DNA of 64,000 nt from Acetobacter aceti NBRC 14818 (GCF_000193495.2 NZ_AP023410.1:2800501-2864500); one strand, 5' to 3'; positions 47,442-56,836 are shown, counted from the first letter of the stretch. Notes: generated by a model from the sequence alone, not told the origin. Program-made: numbers and translations.

Positions 47442-48110
47442 TTATTTCCCGTCCTGAAAATCATTGAAACTGACATCGCTGGCTTCAGACGTCAGGAGGT
47501 TTGACGTTTCGTCACCTTCAGTCTCTGACTTCAAGCTGACCGCATTGCGGAAAAGCCCCATCCTCTCGGCACGATCAAGACCTGACTCAAGGGCGATCAT
47601 CGTCAGGCCGAGATCTTCGCTTTCATCTTTTTCCCATGAGCGAAGCGCATACGTCCACAAGGCGACAACGCCCTGAACCCGCAAGGCACCTTCAATGCCA
47701 CTGGTCTGTATGCCTGCTGCGCCAGCAATCCAGCGCATGCTGTCTACCGTTGCTCCACCCAGAATGACCGTGACCAGAGGATCGAAGGGCAGGGTCTTCA
47801 GGACAGAGAGCACGCCAGCACGATATTGCTGGAAAACATCGAAACGCCGCATCATCAGGTCGAAGAGCGTTTCCCGCGAGGTTCCGAGCGAACCATCGTC
47901 GATCAGGGCAGAACGATCCGCCAACCTGCCCAGCAGCAGCAGCACAGACGTCTTGAACGGATAACGGCAACGGACCTCGCCCACATCCAGACCTGCATGC
48001 CGGGCGATCTCGGGCATTGATATGTTGCTCCAGCCCTTGCTGGCGGCGAGGGACATCGCAGCTTCAAGCAGGGTGGAGTCGAACTGGTCGTCTTCTTCTT
48101 CCATAGGCAT
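47442..48110 (-). CDS. TetR-like transcriptional regulator
   Basis: The 222-residue protein has a TetR-type N-terminal helix-turn-helix (LLEAAMSLAASKGWSNISMP, EIARHAGLDVGEVRCRYPFK, about residues 12-52) and a helical C-terminal domain. The COQ9 family has a similar fold and is an alternative reading. It lies 27 bp downstream of proC on the same strand and is probably co-transcribed with it. Confidence 0.75.
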   Translation of the reverse strand: MPMEEEDDQFDSTLLEAAMSLAASKGWSNISMPEIARHAGLDVGEVRCRYPFKTSVLLLLGRLADRSALIDDGSLGTSRETLFDLMMRRFDVFQQYRAGVLSVLKTLPFDPLVTVILGGATVDSMRWIAGAAGIQTSGIEGALRVQGVVALWTYALRSWEKDESEDLGLTMIALESGLDRAERMGLFRNAVSLKSETEGDETSNLLTSEASDVSFNDFQDGK

Positions 48111-48137
48111 GGGAAAGGCTCTTGATTTCGGAGAGGT

Positions 48138-48965
48138 TCAGGAAGCGAGCTCGCGCGCACGCCGGGCGGCGGCTGCGACAGCTTCAGGGATGGCGGATGG
48201 CCAGTTTGCTGGCGCGTTGAGCACGGCGAGCGCCGCAGCGGTGGTGCCGCCGGGGCTGGTTACGCGACGACGCAGTTCGGCGGCGTCTTCCGGGCTGTGA
48301 TCGAGCAGGGCTCCAGCGCCGGAGACAGTCTTGCGGGCCAGTATGCGAGCGACATCTGCTGGCAGGCCCAGTCCGACAGCGGCTTTCTCCAGCAATTCGG
48401 CGAGTAGAAAGACATAGGCGGGCCCACTGCCGGAAATGGCTGTAACCGCGTTGATCTGATCTTCTTCGGAAACCCAGACCGTTGCGCCGACAGCTGAAAG
48501 CAGTCGGTCACAGAGTTTTTCCTGACGGTCCGTAACACCCGGAGCCCTGTAAAGCCCGGTCATGCCGTGTCCGATGGAGCAGGGCGTGTTGGGCATGGCC
48601 CGCACAATGGTGGGAGTTGCTTCCGGTGCCTTGTTGCGAAGGCATTCCGCGATTGATCCCGCGGTCAGACCGGCCATCACGGACACAAAGACAGCTCGCT
48701 CTGCGATGTCGGGGCGTAGTGTTGCGAGTTCTTCCATGACCGGGATGGCTTTCTGCGGCTTGACCGCGAGAATGACCGCCTCAGGCATGAAATCTTCAGG
48801 GATTTTCGACAGTTCCCGCACAACGGTGTGCGGTCCGCTCACAGCGTCCCGGTGCCGGTCCATGATGACGGAAGGGGCAAGCCCCTTGCCGATCCAGGCT
48901 TCGAGAAGAGCCCCTCCCATCTGGCCGCATCCGACCAGAAGGAGAGGTGGGAGAGGCTCTGTCAT
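48138..48965 (-). CDS. proC: Pyrroline-5-carboxylate reductase
   Basis: The 275-residue enzyme makes proline from pyrroline-5-carboxylate with NAD(P)H. It has the N-terminal Rossmann motif LLLVGCGQMGGALLEAW, the VKPQ segment after the fold, and the P5CR signature region AISGSGPAYVFLLAEL with RRRVTSPGGTTAAAL near the C-terminus. Its ATG overlaps the stop codon of the YbjN-domain gene upstream (ATGA), which indicates coupled translation. Confidence 0.95.
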   Translation of the reverse strand: MTEPLPPLLLVGCGQMGGALLEAWIGKGLAPSVIMDRHRDAVSGPHTVVRELSKIPEDFMPEAVILAVKPQKAIPVMEELATLRPDIAERAVFVSVMAGLTAGSIAECLRNKAPEATPTIVRAMPNTPCSIGHGMTGLYRAPGVTDRQEKLCDRLLSAVGATVWVSEEDQINAVTAISGSGPAYVFLLAELLEKAAVGLGLPADVARILARKTVSGAGALLDHSPEDAAELRRRVTSPGGTTAAALAVLNAPANWPSAIPEAVAAAARRARELAS

Positions 48966-49468
48966 CAGGCTTCGCCCATACAGTCGAGCATGGCGGCTTC
49001 CAGCGCCTCGGCCGGAGCCTTGCCGCCCCAGAGTACGAACTGGAAGGCCGGATAGAAACGCTCACATTCGGTGATGGCGATATCCACCATGTCTTCCAGA
49101 CTCTCCATGGAAGCGCCGGGAGCGCCACGCAGCAGAACGGCGTGGCGGAACATGGGCGTTCCACTTTCGACATCCAGTGCGAAGTGACCGATCCAGAGCC
49201 GCTCATTGGCCAGGGCGATCAGTTCGAAGAGAGCCTTGCGCTGTGGCTCTGGCACTTTCAGATCGAAGGTGCAGGTGAAATGCATGGCGCTGAGCTCGGC
49301 CGACCAAGAAAAATACAGGCCGTAATCGCACCATTTGCCGGGTGCTTCGGCCGCCATCTCGGATGAATTGCGCCGGTCGAACGCCCATTCGTAACCACAG
49401 ACGATCTGTTCCATCAGATCGATCGGGTTGGAGTTGGGAGTGGAGGTGGTCATCGTCAGAGCGGGCAT
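48965..49468 (-). CDS. YbjN-domain protein
   Basis: The 167-residue protein resembles the YbjN family, which has the fold of type III secretion chaperones and unclear function. Visible blocks are PIDLMEQIVCGYEWAFDRR near the start, WSAELSAMHFTCTFDLKVP in the middle and AITECERFYPAFQFVLWGG near the end. I preferred ATG 49468 because GGGAGG lies just upstream; an in-frame ATG at 49528 adds 20 unconserved residues. It is placed before proC, as in several Alphaproteobacteria. Confidence 0.82.
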   Translation of the reverse strand: MPALTMTTSTPNSNPIDLMEQIVCGYEWAFDRRNSSEMAAEAPGKWCDYGLYFSWSAELSAMHFTCTFDLKVPEPQRKALFELIALANERLWIGHFALDVESGTPMFRHAVLLRGAPGASMESLEDMVDIAITECERFYPAFQFVLWGGKAPAEALEAAMLDCMGEA

Positions 49469-49632
49469 GCTGGCCTCCCAAGCCAAGAAACGCTTCCCCG
49501 TTACGGGGTTGTTTCGTCTGCGAATCAATGGCGAGCGGTCACCCGACTCGCCACACTGTTCAGCCTATGGACCCGTGCCGTTTCCGGCAAGATGAGCCGT
49601 GACTGTTTTTGTGACACTCCGACCTGTTATTT

Positions 49633-49968
49633 TCAGTTCGGAAAGGCGGCGCTGTCTCCGCTCCAGCCGGAATTCTGGTCAGCATGACCGATGCGTGCAG
49701 GAGCTGTGCTTGTTTCCTCAAGATCAGCGACACGTTTTTCCAGGGCGGCGATGCGCTGTTCGGCCTCTTCTCCGGCCATACGGGCGTTGGCGGCGAGTTC
49801 CTTGACGACTTCGAATTCCTCGCGGCGTACGACCTGTAACTGGCCGAGGACTTCATCAACGCGCGAACGGACCAGCGCGTTGATCTCTTCCTTCACGCCG
49901 GCAAAGGCAGAGAGCGCGCCGCCGGCAACGCCAGCAAGATCATCAAAAATACGCGGTCTGTCAGCCAT
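49633..49968 (-). CDS. ubiK: UbiK-family accessory factor
   Basis: The 111-residue protein has the BMFP/UbiK layout: an amphipathic N-terminal helix (FDDLAGVAGGALSAFAGVKE), a central Arg-rich helix (VRSRVDEVLGQLQVVRREEF) and a C-terminal coiled coil (RIAALEKRVADLEE, about residues 71-85). UbiK helps ubiquinone biosynthesis, likely by membrane association with UbiJ. The tail after residue 90 is unstructured. GGAG precedes the ATG. It is divergent from hldD. Confidence 0.88.
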   Translation of the reverse strand: MADRPRIFDDLAGVAGGALSAFAGVKEEINALVRSRVDEVLGQLQVVRREEFEVVKELAANARMAGEEAEQRIAALEKRVADLEETSTAPARIGHADQNSGWSGDSAAFPN

Positions 49969-50103
49969 TCCGGTGCTCCTCGGTGTGGCAGGGCTGTTCG
50001 AGCCAGCCCTGTTGTGAAGTTTTGCTTATAAGCGTTGAAAGAGGATTAATCCAACCCACGCCCTCTGTCCTCTGCGCACGCTCATCGTTATAAGGCTGAA
50101 TTC

Positions 50104-51087
50104 ATGATTATCGTCACCGGCGGCGCCGGATTCATCGGATCGTGTCTGGTCGCGTCGCTCTGCGCGCGCGGGCTGGATGTCGTGGTTGTCGATCGTCTCC
50201 GGGATGGAGAGAAGTGGCGCAACCTGCGCAGCCATATTCCTGTCCGTATCATCGCACCTGAAGATCTTGAGATGCTCCTGGATGACGATACCATCAAGGT
50301 CGAAGCCGTCTTTCATATGGGAGCGATCAGCACGACAACGGCGCGTGACGGCGACCTCGTCTGGCGCACCAACGTCTCCCTCTCCCAGCGGTTCTGGACG
50401 TGGTGTGCCCAGCAGGGTGTGCGGTTCTTCTACGCATCATCTGCGGCCACTTATGGCGCGGCCGATCAGCTCTCGCTGTTCTCCGATGATCCGGCTCTGC
50501 TCTCCACGCTCGCGCCCCTCAATCTGTATGGCTGGTCGAAGCAGGCGTTCGATCTGAATGTGATGCGGTCTCTGGATCGGGGCATCGCCCGCCCGCCGCA
50601 ATGGGCTGGTCTGAAATTCTTCAACGTCTACGGCCCGAACGAGTATCACAAGGGCAACATGATCTCGGTTGTGAAAGTGAAGTACGACGAGGTGCGGCAG
50701 GGGCGTCCGGCCCGGCTGTTCCGTTCGGATCGTGCCGACATCGCCGACGGACAGCAGAAGCGCGATTTCATCTGGGTTGGTGACGTCGTGAAGGTCATGC
50801 TCTGGCTGTATGACAATCCGACCATCAATGGCCTCTTCAATTGTGGAACCGGCGAGGCCCGCACCTACCTTGATCTGGCCAATGCCGTCTGTGACGCCGC
50901 AGGCGTGAAGCGGGCCATCGAGTATATCGACATGCCGGACAGCCTGCGCGGACAGTATCAGTCGTTCACGCAGGCGGATATGTCCCGATTGCGCGCCGCC
51001 GGTTATACGGCGTCCTTCACCAGTCTTGAGGACGGCATTCATCAGTATGTCCGGGATTACCTCTCGAAGGTCGATCCCTACCTCTGA
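50104..51087 (+). CDS. hldD: ADP-L-glycero-D-manno-heptose 6-epimerase
   Basis: The 327-residue short-chain-dehydrogenase-fold enzyme converts the ADP-heptose epimer used in the inner core of lipopolysaccharide. It has the NAD(P)-binding motif MIIVTGGAGFIGS, FYASSAATYG with the catalytic Ser/Thr, and LYGWSKQAFD with the Tyr-x3-Lys pair. FFNVYGPNEYHKG and RDFIWVGDVVKVMLW are HldD-specific. lgt begins 57 bp later on the same strand. Confidence 0.94.
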   Translation: MIIVTGGAGFIGSCLVASLCARGLDVVVVDRLRDGEKWRNLRSHIPVRIIAPEDLEMLLDDDTIKVEAVFHMGAISTTTARDGDLVWRTNVSLSQRFWTWCAQQGVRFFYASSAATYGAADQLSLFSDDPALLSTLAPLNLYGWSKQAFDLNVMRSLDRGIARPPQWAGLKFFNVYGPNEYHKGNMISVVKVKYDEVRQGRPARLFRSDRADIADGQQKRDFIWVGDVVKVMLWLYDNPTINGLFNCGTGEARTYLDLANAVCDAAGVKRAIEYIDMPDSLRGQYQSFTQADMSRLRAAGYTASFTSLEDGIHQYVRDYLSKVDPYL

Positions 51088-51144
51088 CTTTTTCTTCATC
51101 ACGTTGAGGGCCCGTGCAGGGCTGGATATCAGGAAAGTTCCCGC

Positions 51145-51984
51145 ATGCTGCCCGTGCTCATGTTCCCGCAGTTCGACCCGGTGCTCGTGCATCTCGGCCC
51201 GCTTGCGGTCCGCTGGTATGCGCTGGCCTATATCGCGGGCATCGTCATCGGCATCCAGCTTCTGAAAAGACTGGTGACTTGGGCGCCGCGGGCAGCGACC
51301 CCGGAACTGGCCGATGATTTTCTCGTCTGGGTCACGCTCGGCATCGTGCTCGGTGGTCGCCTTGGTTATGTGCTGTTTTATCAGCCGATGGCCTTTATGG
51401 CGCATCCGGCCCAGATCTTCGCCGTCTGGCAGGGCGGCATGTCCTTCCACGGCGGAACCATCGGCGTCATTCTGGCGATGCTGCTGTTCTGCCGTCGCTA
51501 TGGGCTGAAGTTTCTGGCCTTCGCGGATCGTGTGACGACCATCGTGCCGATCGGGCTTGGTTTCGGGAGAATAGCGAACTTCATCAATGGCGAGCTTTGG
51601 GGGCGTTATGCTGATCCGAGCCTGCCGTGGGCGATGATCTTTCCCGACACGGATGGCCATCCGCGCCATCCGTCGCAGCTTTATGAGGCGTTGACCGAAG
51701 GGCTTCTTCTCTTTCTGGTCCTGCTGTTTGCAGCGCGTCAGCAGAAGTTGCGTGAGCGTCCCGGTTTTCTGGCCGGTCTGTTTCTTGTCGGGTATGGATG
51801 CGCCCGTATTTTCTGCGAGTGCTTCCGTGAGCCTGATGCGTTCCTCGGTTATTTCCCGTTTGGCGTCACCATGGGACAGATCCTGAGTATTCCGATGATT
51901 CTGGCCGGGGCGCTGCTCATGCTTTATGCGTTTCGTGCGCCGGTTTATGCGGGACTGCCGCCTGAGGAACAGGAAAGCGCGTGA
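51145..51984 (+). CDS. lgt: Prolipoprotein diacylglyceryl transferase
   Basis: The 279-residue inner-membrane enzyme adds diacylglycerol to the lipobox cysteine of prolipoproteins. It has about seven hydrophobic helices and the Lgt signature GRIANFINGELWGR (about residues 143-156), with the HGGTIG segment and PRHPSQLYEA further conserved. An AGGAAAG site precedes the ATG. Its stop overlaps the GTG start of the methyltransferase gene. Likely lipoprotein substrates are encoded nearby (53824, 57710). Confidence 0.96.
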   Translation: MLPVLMFPQFDPVLVHLGPLAVRWYALAYIAGIVIGIQLLKRLVTWAPRAATPELADDFLVWVTLGIVLGGRLGYVLFYQPMAFMAHPAQIFAVWQGGMSFHGGTIGVILAMLLFCRRYGLKFLAFADRVTTIVPIGLGFGRIANFINGELWGRYADPSLPWAMIFPDTDGHPRHPSQLYEALTEGLLLFLVLLFAARQQKLRERPGFLAGLFLVGYGCARIFCECFREPDAFLGYFPFGVTMGQILSIPMILAGALLMLYAFRAPVYAGLPPEEQESA

Positions 51985-53027
51985 GCGTGTCGGGTCCACA
52001 GGGCGGGGAGCGGCTGGACGCGTTCATGGGGCGCGCCAATGCGGCCTACTACGCCCAACGTGACCCTTTCACGGACTTTGTGACAGCCCCGGAAATTTCC
52101 CAGATCTTTGGCGAGGTGCTGGGGGCGTGGTGCGCCGTCGTCATGCGTGGTCTGCCTGTATCGTCTGGTGCTCCCTTGCATCTGGTGGAGGCGGGGCCGG
52201 GGCGTGGCACCCTGATGGCGGACATGCTGCGAGTGCTTGTCCGTCTTGCACCAGATTGTTTGTCTGGCCTGTCGGTGCATCTGATCGAGACTTCTCCCCG
52301 TCTGCGCAAGGCGCAGGAGGAGGCGTTGGCTCAGTCGGGCGTGTCCGTCTGCTGGCACGATACCCTGTCCGATGTGCCGAGCGGCCCGATGGTTCTGGTG
52401 GCCAATGAATTCCTCGACGCTCTGCCTATCCGTCAGTTCGTCCGTACGGAGACAGGGTGGCAGGAGCGTTTCGTCCTGAACGGTCAATGGAATTTGCAGG
52501 ATTGCTCCGACGTGCCGCCGGAAGTGATGGAACGCGGTGCGACTGTTGGGGACGTTGTCGAAATTTCGCCTGCTTCGGCTGGTTTTGTGCGCGATGTGGC
52601 GGAGAGACTGTGCAGGGAACCGGGTGTGGCGTTGTTCATTGACTACGGCACGGCCACGTCCTGTGTGGGTGAGTCCCTGCAGGCTCTGCGGCAGGGGCGA
52701 CCGGTGTCGGCGCTGGTTGAGCCGGGCACCGCGGATGTGACGGCGCATGTCGATTTCGCATCCATGACGCGGGCTGCACAGGCGGCGGGTGCGGTCTGTT
52801 ATGGACCGGCCGGGCAGGGCGATCTGCTGCGGGCTCTGGGTGCTGTCCAGCGGGCGGAGGCCCTGTGCCGGAGTGCGCCGGAACAGGCGGGAGCGATCCG
52901 CTCTGGGCTGGACAGGCTGATTGGGCCGGATCGGATGGGACGTTTGTTCAAGGCCTTGGCTATAACGTCGCCAGATGTAACGATTGTGCCGGGATTTTCA
53001 GAAAAAACAGCGGGAGAACAGCAATGA
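51981..53027 (+). CDS. MidA/NDUFAF7-type SAM-dependent methyltransferase
   Basis: The 348-residue protein belongs to the family whose mitochondrial member NDUFAF7 methylates an arginine of a complex I subunit. Motifs are FVTAPEISQIFGEVLGAW, the SAM loop LVEAGPGRGTLMADML and VANEFLDALPIRQFV. The usual Gly/Asp insertion before TAPEIS is shorter here (DPFTDFVTAPEIS). The start is GTG 51981, overlapping lgt. The order lgt, this gene, pgeF is common in Alphaproteobacteria. The target in this organism is not known. Confidence 0.9.
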   Translation: MSVSGPQGGERLDAFMGRANAAYYAQRDPFTDFVTAPEISQIFGEVLGAWCAVVMRGLPVSSGAPLHLVEAGPGRGTLMADMLRVLVRLAPDCLSGLSVHLIETSPRLRKAQEEALAQSGVSVCWHDTLSDVPSGPMVLVANEFLDALPIRQFVRTETGWQERFVLNGQWNLQDCSDVPPEVMERGATVGDVVEISPASAGFVRDVAERLCREPGVALFIDYGTATSCVGESLQALRQGRPVSALVEPGTADVTAHVDFASMTRAAQAAGAVCYGPAGQGDLLRALGAVQRAEALCRSAPEQAGAIRSGLDRLIGPDRMGRLFKALAITSPDVTIVPGFSEKTAGEQQ

Positions 53028-53824
53028 GCGCTGGGCTTGTACCAGACTCGGTTGTGCAGAGTCCTTATCTGTCCTTTGTGCGTCATGGATTTTTCACACG
53101 CATCGGGGGCGTTTCGGAAGGGCCTTATGCCAGCCTGAACTGTTCGACCCGGTCGGAAGACGACCCCGCCGCCGTGACGGAAAACCGCAGTCGTGTCGCC
53201 GGTTTTTTCGGTCTTCCGAATGAATCGCTGCTGGGCGTGACGCAGGTGCATGGTGATGGGGTGATCACCGTTACCGAGCCGTGGAAACCCGGCGAAGGCG
53301 GCAAGGCGGATGCGATGGTGACGGCGCGTCCCGATGTGGCGCTTGGGGTCATCACGGCGGATTGCGGACCGGTTCTGTTCGCTTCGAAGGATGGAAAGAT
53401 TGTCGGCGCGGCCCATGCGGGATGGCGTGGTGCGGTCGGCGGCGTGCTGGAGGCGACGGTTCGTGCGATGGAAGCGCTCGGCGCGTCGGCTTCGGAAATG
53501 GTGGCTGTTGTCGGTCCCTGCATTGCTCAGGCGAGTTATGAAGTCGGGTCCGACATGCGTGACGCTGCACTGGCGGCCGATGTGCAGGCTGCGTCATTCT
53601 TTGTGACGGGGCAGAGAGAGGGGCATTTCCAATTTGATCTGGGCGGATACTGCATGGACCGCTTGCGGCGTGCCGGGGTGACAGCCGTGGCGTCAGTAGG
53701 GCTGGACACGCTCCCGGACGAGCGACGTTTTTTCAGTCATCGACGACGCACTCTGGCGGGTGGGGGCCCGATCGGACACCAGATTTCGGTGATTGCAGCA
53801 GGAAGTGGAGCGGAACAGGGCTGA
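53024..53824 (+). CDS. pgeF: PgeF/YlmD-type multicopper-like purine nucleoside enzyme
   Basis: The 266-residue protein has the laccase-domain fold formerly called polyphenol oxidase. Members edit peptidoglycan precursors or act on purine nucleosides with a zinc site. Visible site blocks are GVTQVHGDGVITV, ADCGPVLFAS and AAHAGWRGAVGG, providing the Cys and His ligands. I used ATG 53024, which overlaps the methyltransferase stop. The downstream lipoprotein gene overlaps its stop (TGATGA). Confidence 0.92.
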   Translation: MSAGLVPDSVVQSPYLSFVRHGFFTRIGGVSEGPYASLNCSTRSEDDPAAVTENRSRVAGFFGLPNESLLGVTQVHGDGVITVTEPWKPGEGGKADAMVTARPDVALGVITADCGPVLFASKDGKIVGAAHAGWRGAVGGVLEATVRAMEALGASASEMVAVVGPCIAQASYEVGSDMRDAALAADVQAASFFVTGQREGHFQFDLGGYCMDRLRRAGVTAVASVGLDTLPDERRFFSHRRRTLAGGGPIGHQISVIAAGSGAEQG

Positions 53825-54753
53825 TGAAACGGATTTTTTCAAAGCTTCTTCCGCTTTCGGCGACCTGCCTGCTGACCGGCTGTCTTTCAGTGCCGCATCC
53901 TTTCGAACATGACAATAAAGGTCAGAAGGGCGGCATGGCGACCGCTCCAACCTCCCGTCTCGATATTCCGCTTCCCAAAGATAAAAGCCTGAGTCCGGAC
54001 GGTGAGAAACTCTGGGCGGCGCAGGTGACGCAGGCGCTGCTCGATCAGTCGATCCCGGCGATGGCGCAGCCTGTCCGACCCGGCGACTGGTGGGTGAAGC
54101 TGCATACCGAGCAGCGGGGTGACGTGATTGTGCCGTTGTATTCCCTGATGACACCACAGGGCACAGTCCGTGCGACGCAGGAAGGACCGGGTGTTCCGGC
54201 TGTTGCCTGGTCAGCGGGTGGTCCGGAAGTGTTGCATGAGGCGGCGCAGCAGGGCGCGGGTCAGATTGTCAGTATTCTGACCGGTGTCATGGCTGAAAGC
54301 ATGGAGGAAGATCCAAAAAGTCTGAAGCACCGGGGAGCACGGATTTTCTTTCAGGGCGTGACGGGCGCGCCGGGTGACGGCAATATTTCGCTGGCGCGTG
54401 CTTTTGTCGTGTCGTTCAAGGAAATGAAGGATACGATCCAGACGTCCCGGACTGATGCGGACTTTACCGTGACGACGACAGTCAAGGTGACGGACGGACC
54501 GGCTGGCTCACGAGGGCATCCGCAGCAGAATATCCGCATCGACTGGCGCGTGACGGATAAGGATGACAAGGAAGTTGGTATAGCGACCCAGCTCCACGAT
54601 ATTCCGGCCCATTCGATGGATGGCATGTGGGGTGATATCGCCATGGCGGCGGCGGAAGAAGCAGCTGGAGCGGTTGAGGAAATGATCACGCGCTATTCGA
54701 GCCGTGACGCCAGGCCGATCCCGAAGCCTCAGGACGCAGCGAAAAACAAATAG
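53824..54753 (+). CDS. Putative lipoprotein of unknown function
   Basis: The 309-residue product has a lipoprotein signal peptide with lipobox LTGC (Cys20) after a hydrophobic stretch. The mature part begins with a flexible region and has a conserved-looking WVKLHTEQRGDVIVPLYSLM segment. I recognise no domain of known role. It overlaps pgeF by one base, which suggests one operon with lgt, the enzyme that would lipidate it. Confidence 0.8.
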   Translation: MKRIFSKLLPLSATCLLTGCLSVPHPFEHDNKGQKGGMATAPTSRLDIPLPKDKSLSPDGEKLWAAQVTQALLDQSIPAMAQPVRPGDWWVKLHTEQRGDVIVPLYSLMTPQGTVRATQEGPGVPAVAWSAGGPEVLHEAAQQGAGQIVSILTGVMAESMEEDPKSLKHRGARIFFQGVTGAPGDGNISLARAFVVSFKEMKDTIQTSRTDADFTVTTTVKVTDGPAGSRGHPQQNIRIDWRVTDKDDKEVGIATQLHDIPAHSMDGMWGDIAMAAAEEAAGAVEEMITRYSSRDARPIPKPQDAAKNK

Positions 54754-54798
54754 GCAGTCTGTTTCAGAAAAAATATCAGCAGGGAAAGTGAAAAGCGC

Positions 54799-55374
54799 AT
54801 GTCAGTCAGAATAGACCGGGTCGTCACACGGGGCGGTGACAAGGGGCAGACGTCACTTGGCGACGGGACACGGCTGAGCAAGGCTGATCGTCATGTCGAG
54901 GCGATCGGGGTGCTGGATGAAGCCAATGCCGCCGTGGGCGTCCTGCGAAGTCACGTTGCGGACGAAGCTCTGTCCAGAAAGCTGATGGCTGTCCAGAACC
55001 TGCTGTTCGATATGGGGGGCGATCTGTGCATGCCGGAGGGCAGCAAGCACGCGAAGCGTCTGACAGACAGCGTCATCGTGCCGCTTGAGGCCGAGATCGA
55101 AAGAATGCGGGCGCTTCAGGTGCCGCTGACCAGTTTCATCCTGCCGGGTGGATCGGTGCCCGCTGCGTGGGCGCATATTGCCCGTACGGCAGTCAGAAAA
55201 GCGGAACGTGCAGTTGTCGCGCTGTCTGAACAAGCAACGATCAATCCTGTTCTTGTGCCGTTACTGAACAGGCTTTCAGATTACTTTTTTGTGCTCGGCC
55301 GTCATCTTAATGATGATGGCAGGCAGGATGTGCTCTGGCAGCCTGGTGCCGCTTTGTTTGCAGAGGCATCCTGA
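54799..55374 (+). CDS. PduO-type cob(I)alamin adenosyltransferase
   Basis: The 191-residue enzyme transfers an adenosyl group from ATP to cobalamin. The ATP-binding N-terminus RVVTRGGDKGQTSLGDGTRL and the helix VLDEANAAVGVLR are typical, as are the FILPGGS segment and the C-terminal NRLSDYFFVLGRHLN. It lies 45 bp after the lipoprotein gene on the same strand. Its product would serve B12-dependent enzymes located elsewhere. Confidence 0.93.
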   Translation: MSVRIDRVVTRGGDKGQTSLGDGTRLSKADRHVEAIGVLDEANAAVGVLRSHVADEALSRKLMAVQNLLFDMGGDLCMPEGSKHAKRLTDSVIVPLEAEIERMRALQVPLTSFILPGGSVPAAWAHIARTAVRKAERAVVALSEQATINPVLVPLLNRLSDYFFVLGRHLNDDGRQDVLWQPGAALFAEAS

Positions 55375-55519
55375 TTTCAGGTTTGTGGACAGTTTGTGTC
55401 TGGTCATCACTGAAATTCTGACTGAATGACCATGAAAGCTTTCATGACAAAAAGAATATCTATGGGTTTCTTGTAGTAGTGAAAGCTTCGTGCTACCAGT
55501 CATGCCAATCTCGTAAAAG

Positions 55520-56329
55520 ATGATTGTCGGCTGGGTTCTGTCCGGCGAAATCCCACAGATCATGGCAACAATCAGAGTTACATCTGGTGCTCCGTCACGT
55601 CAGCGGTTTCTGCTTTGCAGGACGGGTTTTGCTGGCGGCCGGACTGACTTGAAATTTGAAAGTATAGTAGTGGATAGTGGATTATTGAAAAGATCCCCTC
55701 AGGCCGACCTTCTGGAGGATAACCTTACGGATCATGACGCGGAAGAAGCCGCCCTGCGTGCCCTGAACCGCATGGGATCGCACAAGGCGAATGCCCCCGC
55801 ATCAGGCAACAGTGCGCCGCGACAGAATGATCAGCAGCTTCGTCTGACGCCGCGTTCCGGTCAGGATGCAGCAGGGCAGTTTCGCAAACGGCGCTTTGTG
55901 CGTGATGGCGATGTGCAGGTCGAGCACAACCCGTTTTCACGGCCTTCCGCCCGCAATGCGCCGGCCCATTCCGGGGATAGCGAGACGAAGCTCAACAATC
56001 GTGCTCTTGAAGCCGAAAGGCGTGCTCGCAACGATGCCGAGCGTCAGGTGCAGGAACTTGAAACGCATCAGCGTTCGCTTGAGACCCGTCTTGGTCACGC
56101 ACAGGTTCTGGTTGCCGAGCTCAAGGAAAGTCTGGCGACGCGTGAGGCAGAGCTGGCTGCGGTGAAGATGGAACTGGCCGGGGAGCAGCTTGCCCTCCAG
56201 CAGGCTCACGCCGAAATCAGGGCGCTTCGTCAGCAGGCGAAGTCTGCTCCTTCGAAAACTGCTTCTGTCCAGCGTGAAGTTGAAGCCGATGAAGAAGGTC
56301 AGAAGCCTGTGAAATGGTGGAAAGACTGA
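55520..56329 (+). CDS. Coiled-coil protein of unknown function
   Basis: The product, up to 269 residues, has a long predicted coiled coil (about residues 150-245, e.g. RNDAERQVQELETHQRSLET, KESLATREAELAAVKMELAG) and a short Trp-rich end KPVKWWKD. The first half is polar and looks disordered. The true start is uncertain: ATG 55520, ATG 55562 or a GTG near 55670 are possible, and none has a strong ribosome site. It overlaps the next, membrane-protein gene by 16 bases, so the two may form a complex. Confidence 0.7.
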   Translation: MIVGWVLSGEIPQIMATIRVTSGAPSRQRFLLCRTGFAGGRTDLKFESIVVDSGLLKRSPQADLLEDNLTDHDAEEAALRALNRMGSHKANAPASGNSAPRQNDQQLRLTPRSGQDAAGQFRKRRFVRDGDVQVEHNPFSRPSARNAPAHSGDSETKLNNRALEAERRARNDAERQVQELETHQRSLETRLGHAQVLVAELKESLATREAELAAVKMELAGEQLALQQAHAEIRALRQQAKSAPSKTASVQREVEADEEGQKPVKWWKD

Positions 56330-56814
56330 CCGCCACTCCTCCGGTCACTTCTTCTGCTCACAGAAAAGAGCGATTGGGAGTGCTGCGTGCAATCGTAGTG
56401 CTCTCTTCTGCCTGCCAGCTTGCTGCTTTGCTGGTGCCGAACCTGATTTCAGGTTTCCTGATTCTCCTTGAGAGCATCATGGAAGCGCTGTTTCTGCCTT
56501 TCCGTCTGCTTTTCAATCTTGCTGTGTGGCTGACAACCGGACAGCAGATCAGTGATGCAGTGACCAGTGTGGGACATGCGATCCCACCGCGTGGTTTTTC
56601 CGAAGTCCTTTATCATAGTTATGGCCCGGCGGTTCTGGTGATCACCGGTCTGCTTCTGTTTGTTCTGGCTGTTGGACGTCGGGATATATCGTTTCTCTGG
56701 TTGTGTTTTCTGATACATGCCCTCGCGGCTTTTATGGTCGGGTTACCTGAGGCCGTGCTTCTGTTTCCCTCGCTGATTGCAGAGATTGTCGCCTTCAGGG
56801 AAATCAGGCGTTGA
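56314..56814 (+). CDS. Integral membrane protein of unknown function
   Basis: The 166-residue protein has about four hydrophobic segments: residues 23-50 (AIVVLSSACQLAALLVPNLI), 52-75, 108-122 (LVITGLLLFVLAVG) and 127-160. No domain is recognised. It overlaps the coiled-coil gene upstream and ends at an intrinsic terminator, so the two form a compact two-gene unit. Confidence 0.75.
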   Translation: MVERLTATPPVTSSAHRKERLGVLRAIVVLSSACQLAALLVPNLISGFLILLESIMEALFLPFRLLFNLAVWLTTGQQISDAVTSVGHAIPPRGFSEVLYHSYGPAVLVITGLLLFVLAVGRRDISFLWLCFLIHALAAFMVGLPEAVLLFPSLIAEIVAFREIRR

Positions 56815-56836
56815 GAAGTCAGGGTAATACTTTTTG

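Noticed and set aside
50437-51999. 520-codon minus-strand frame across hldD and lgt
   Set aside because: It is antisense to two well-supported genes; low-complexity His/Arg/Glu composition fits a shadow frame.
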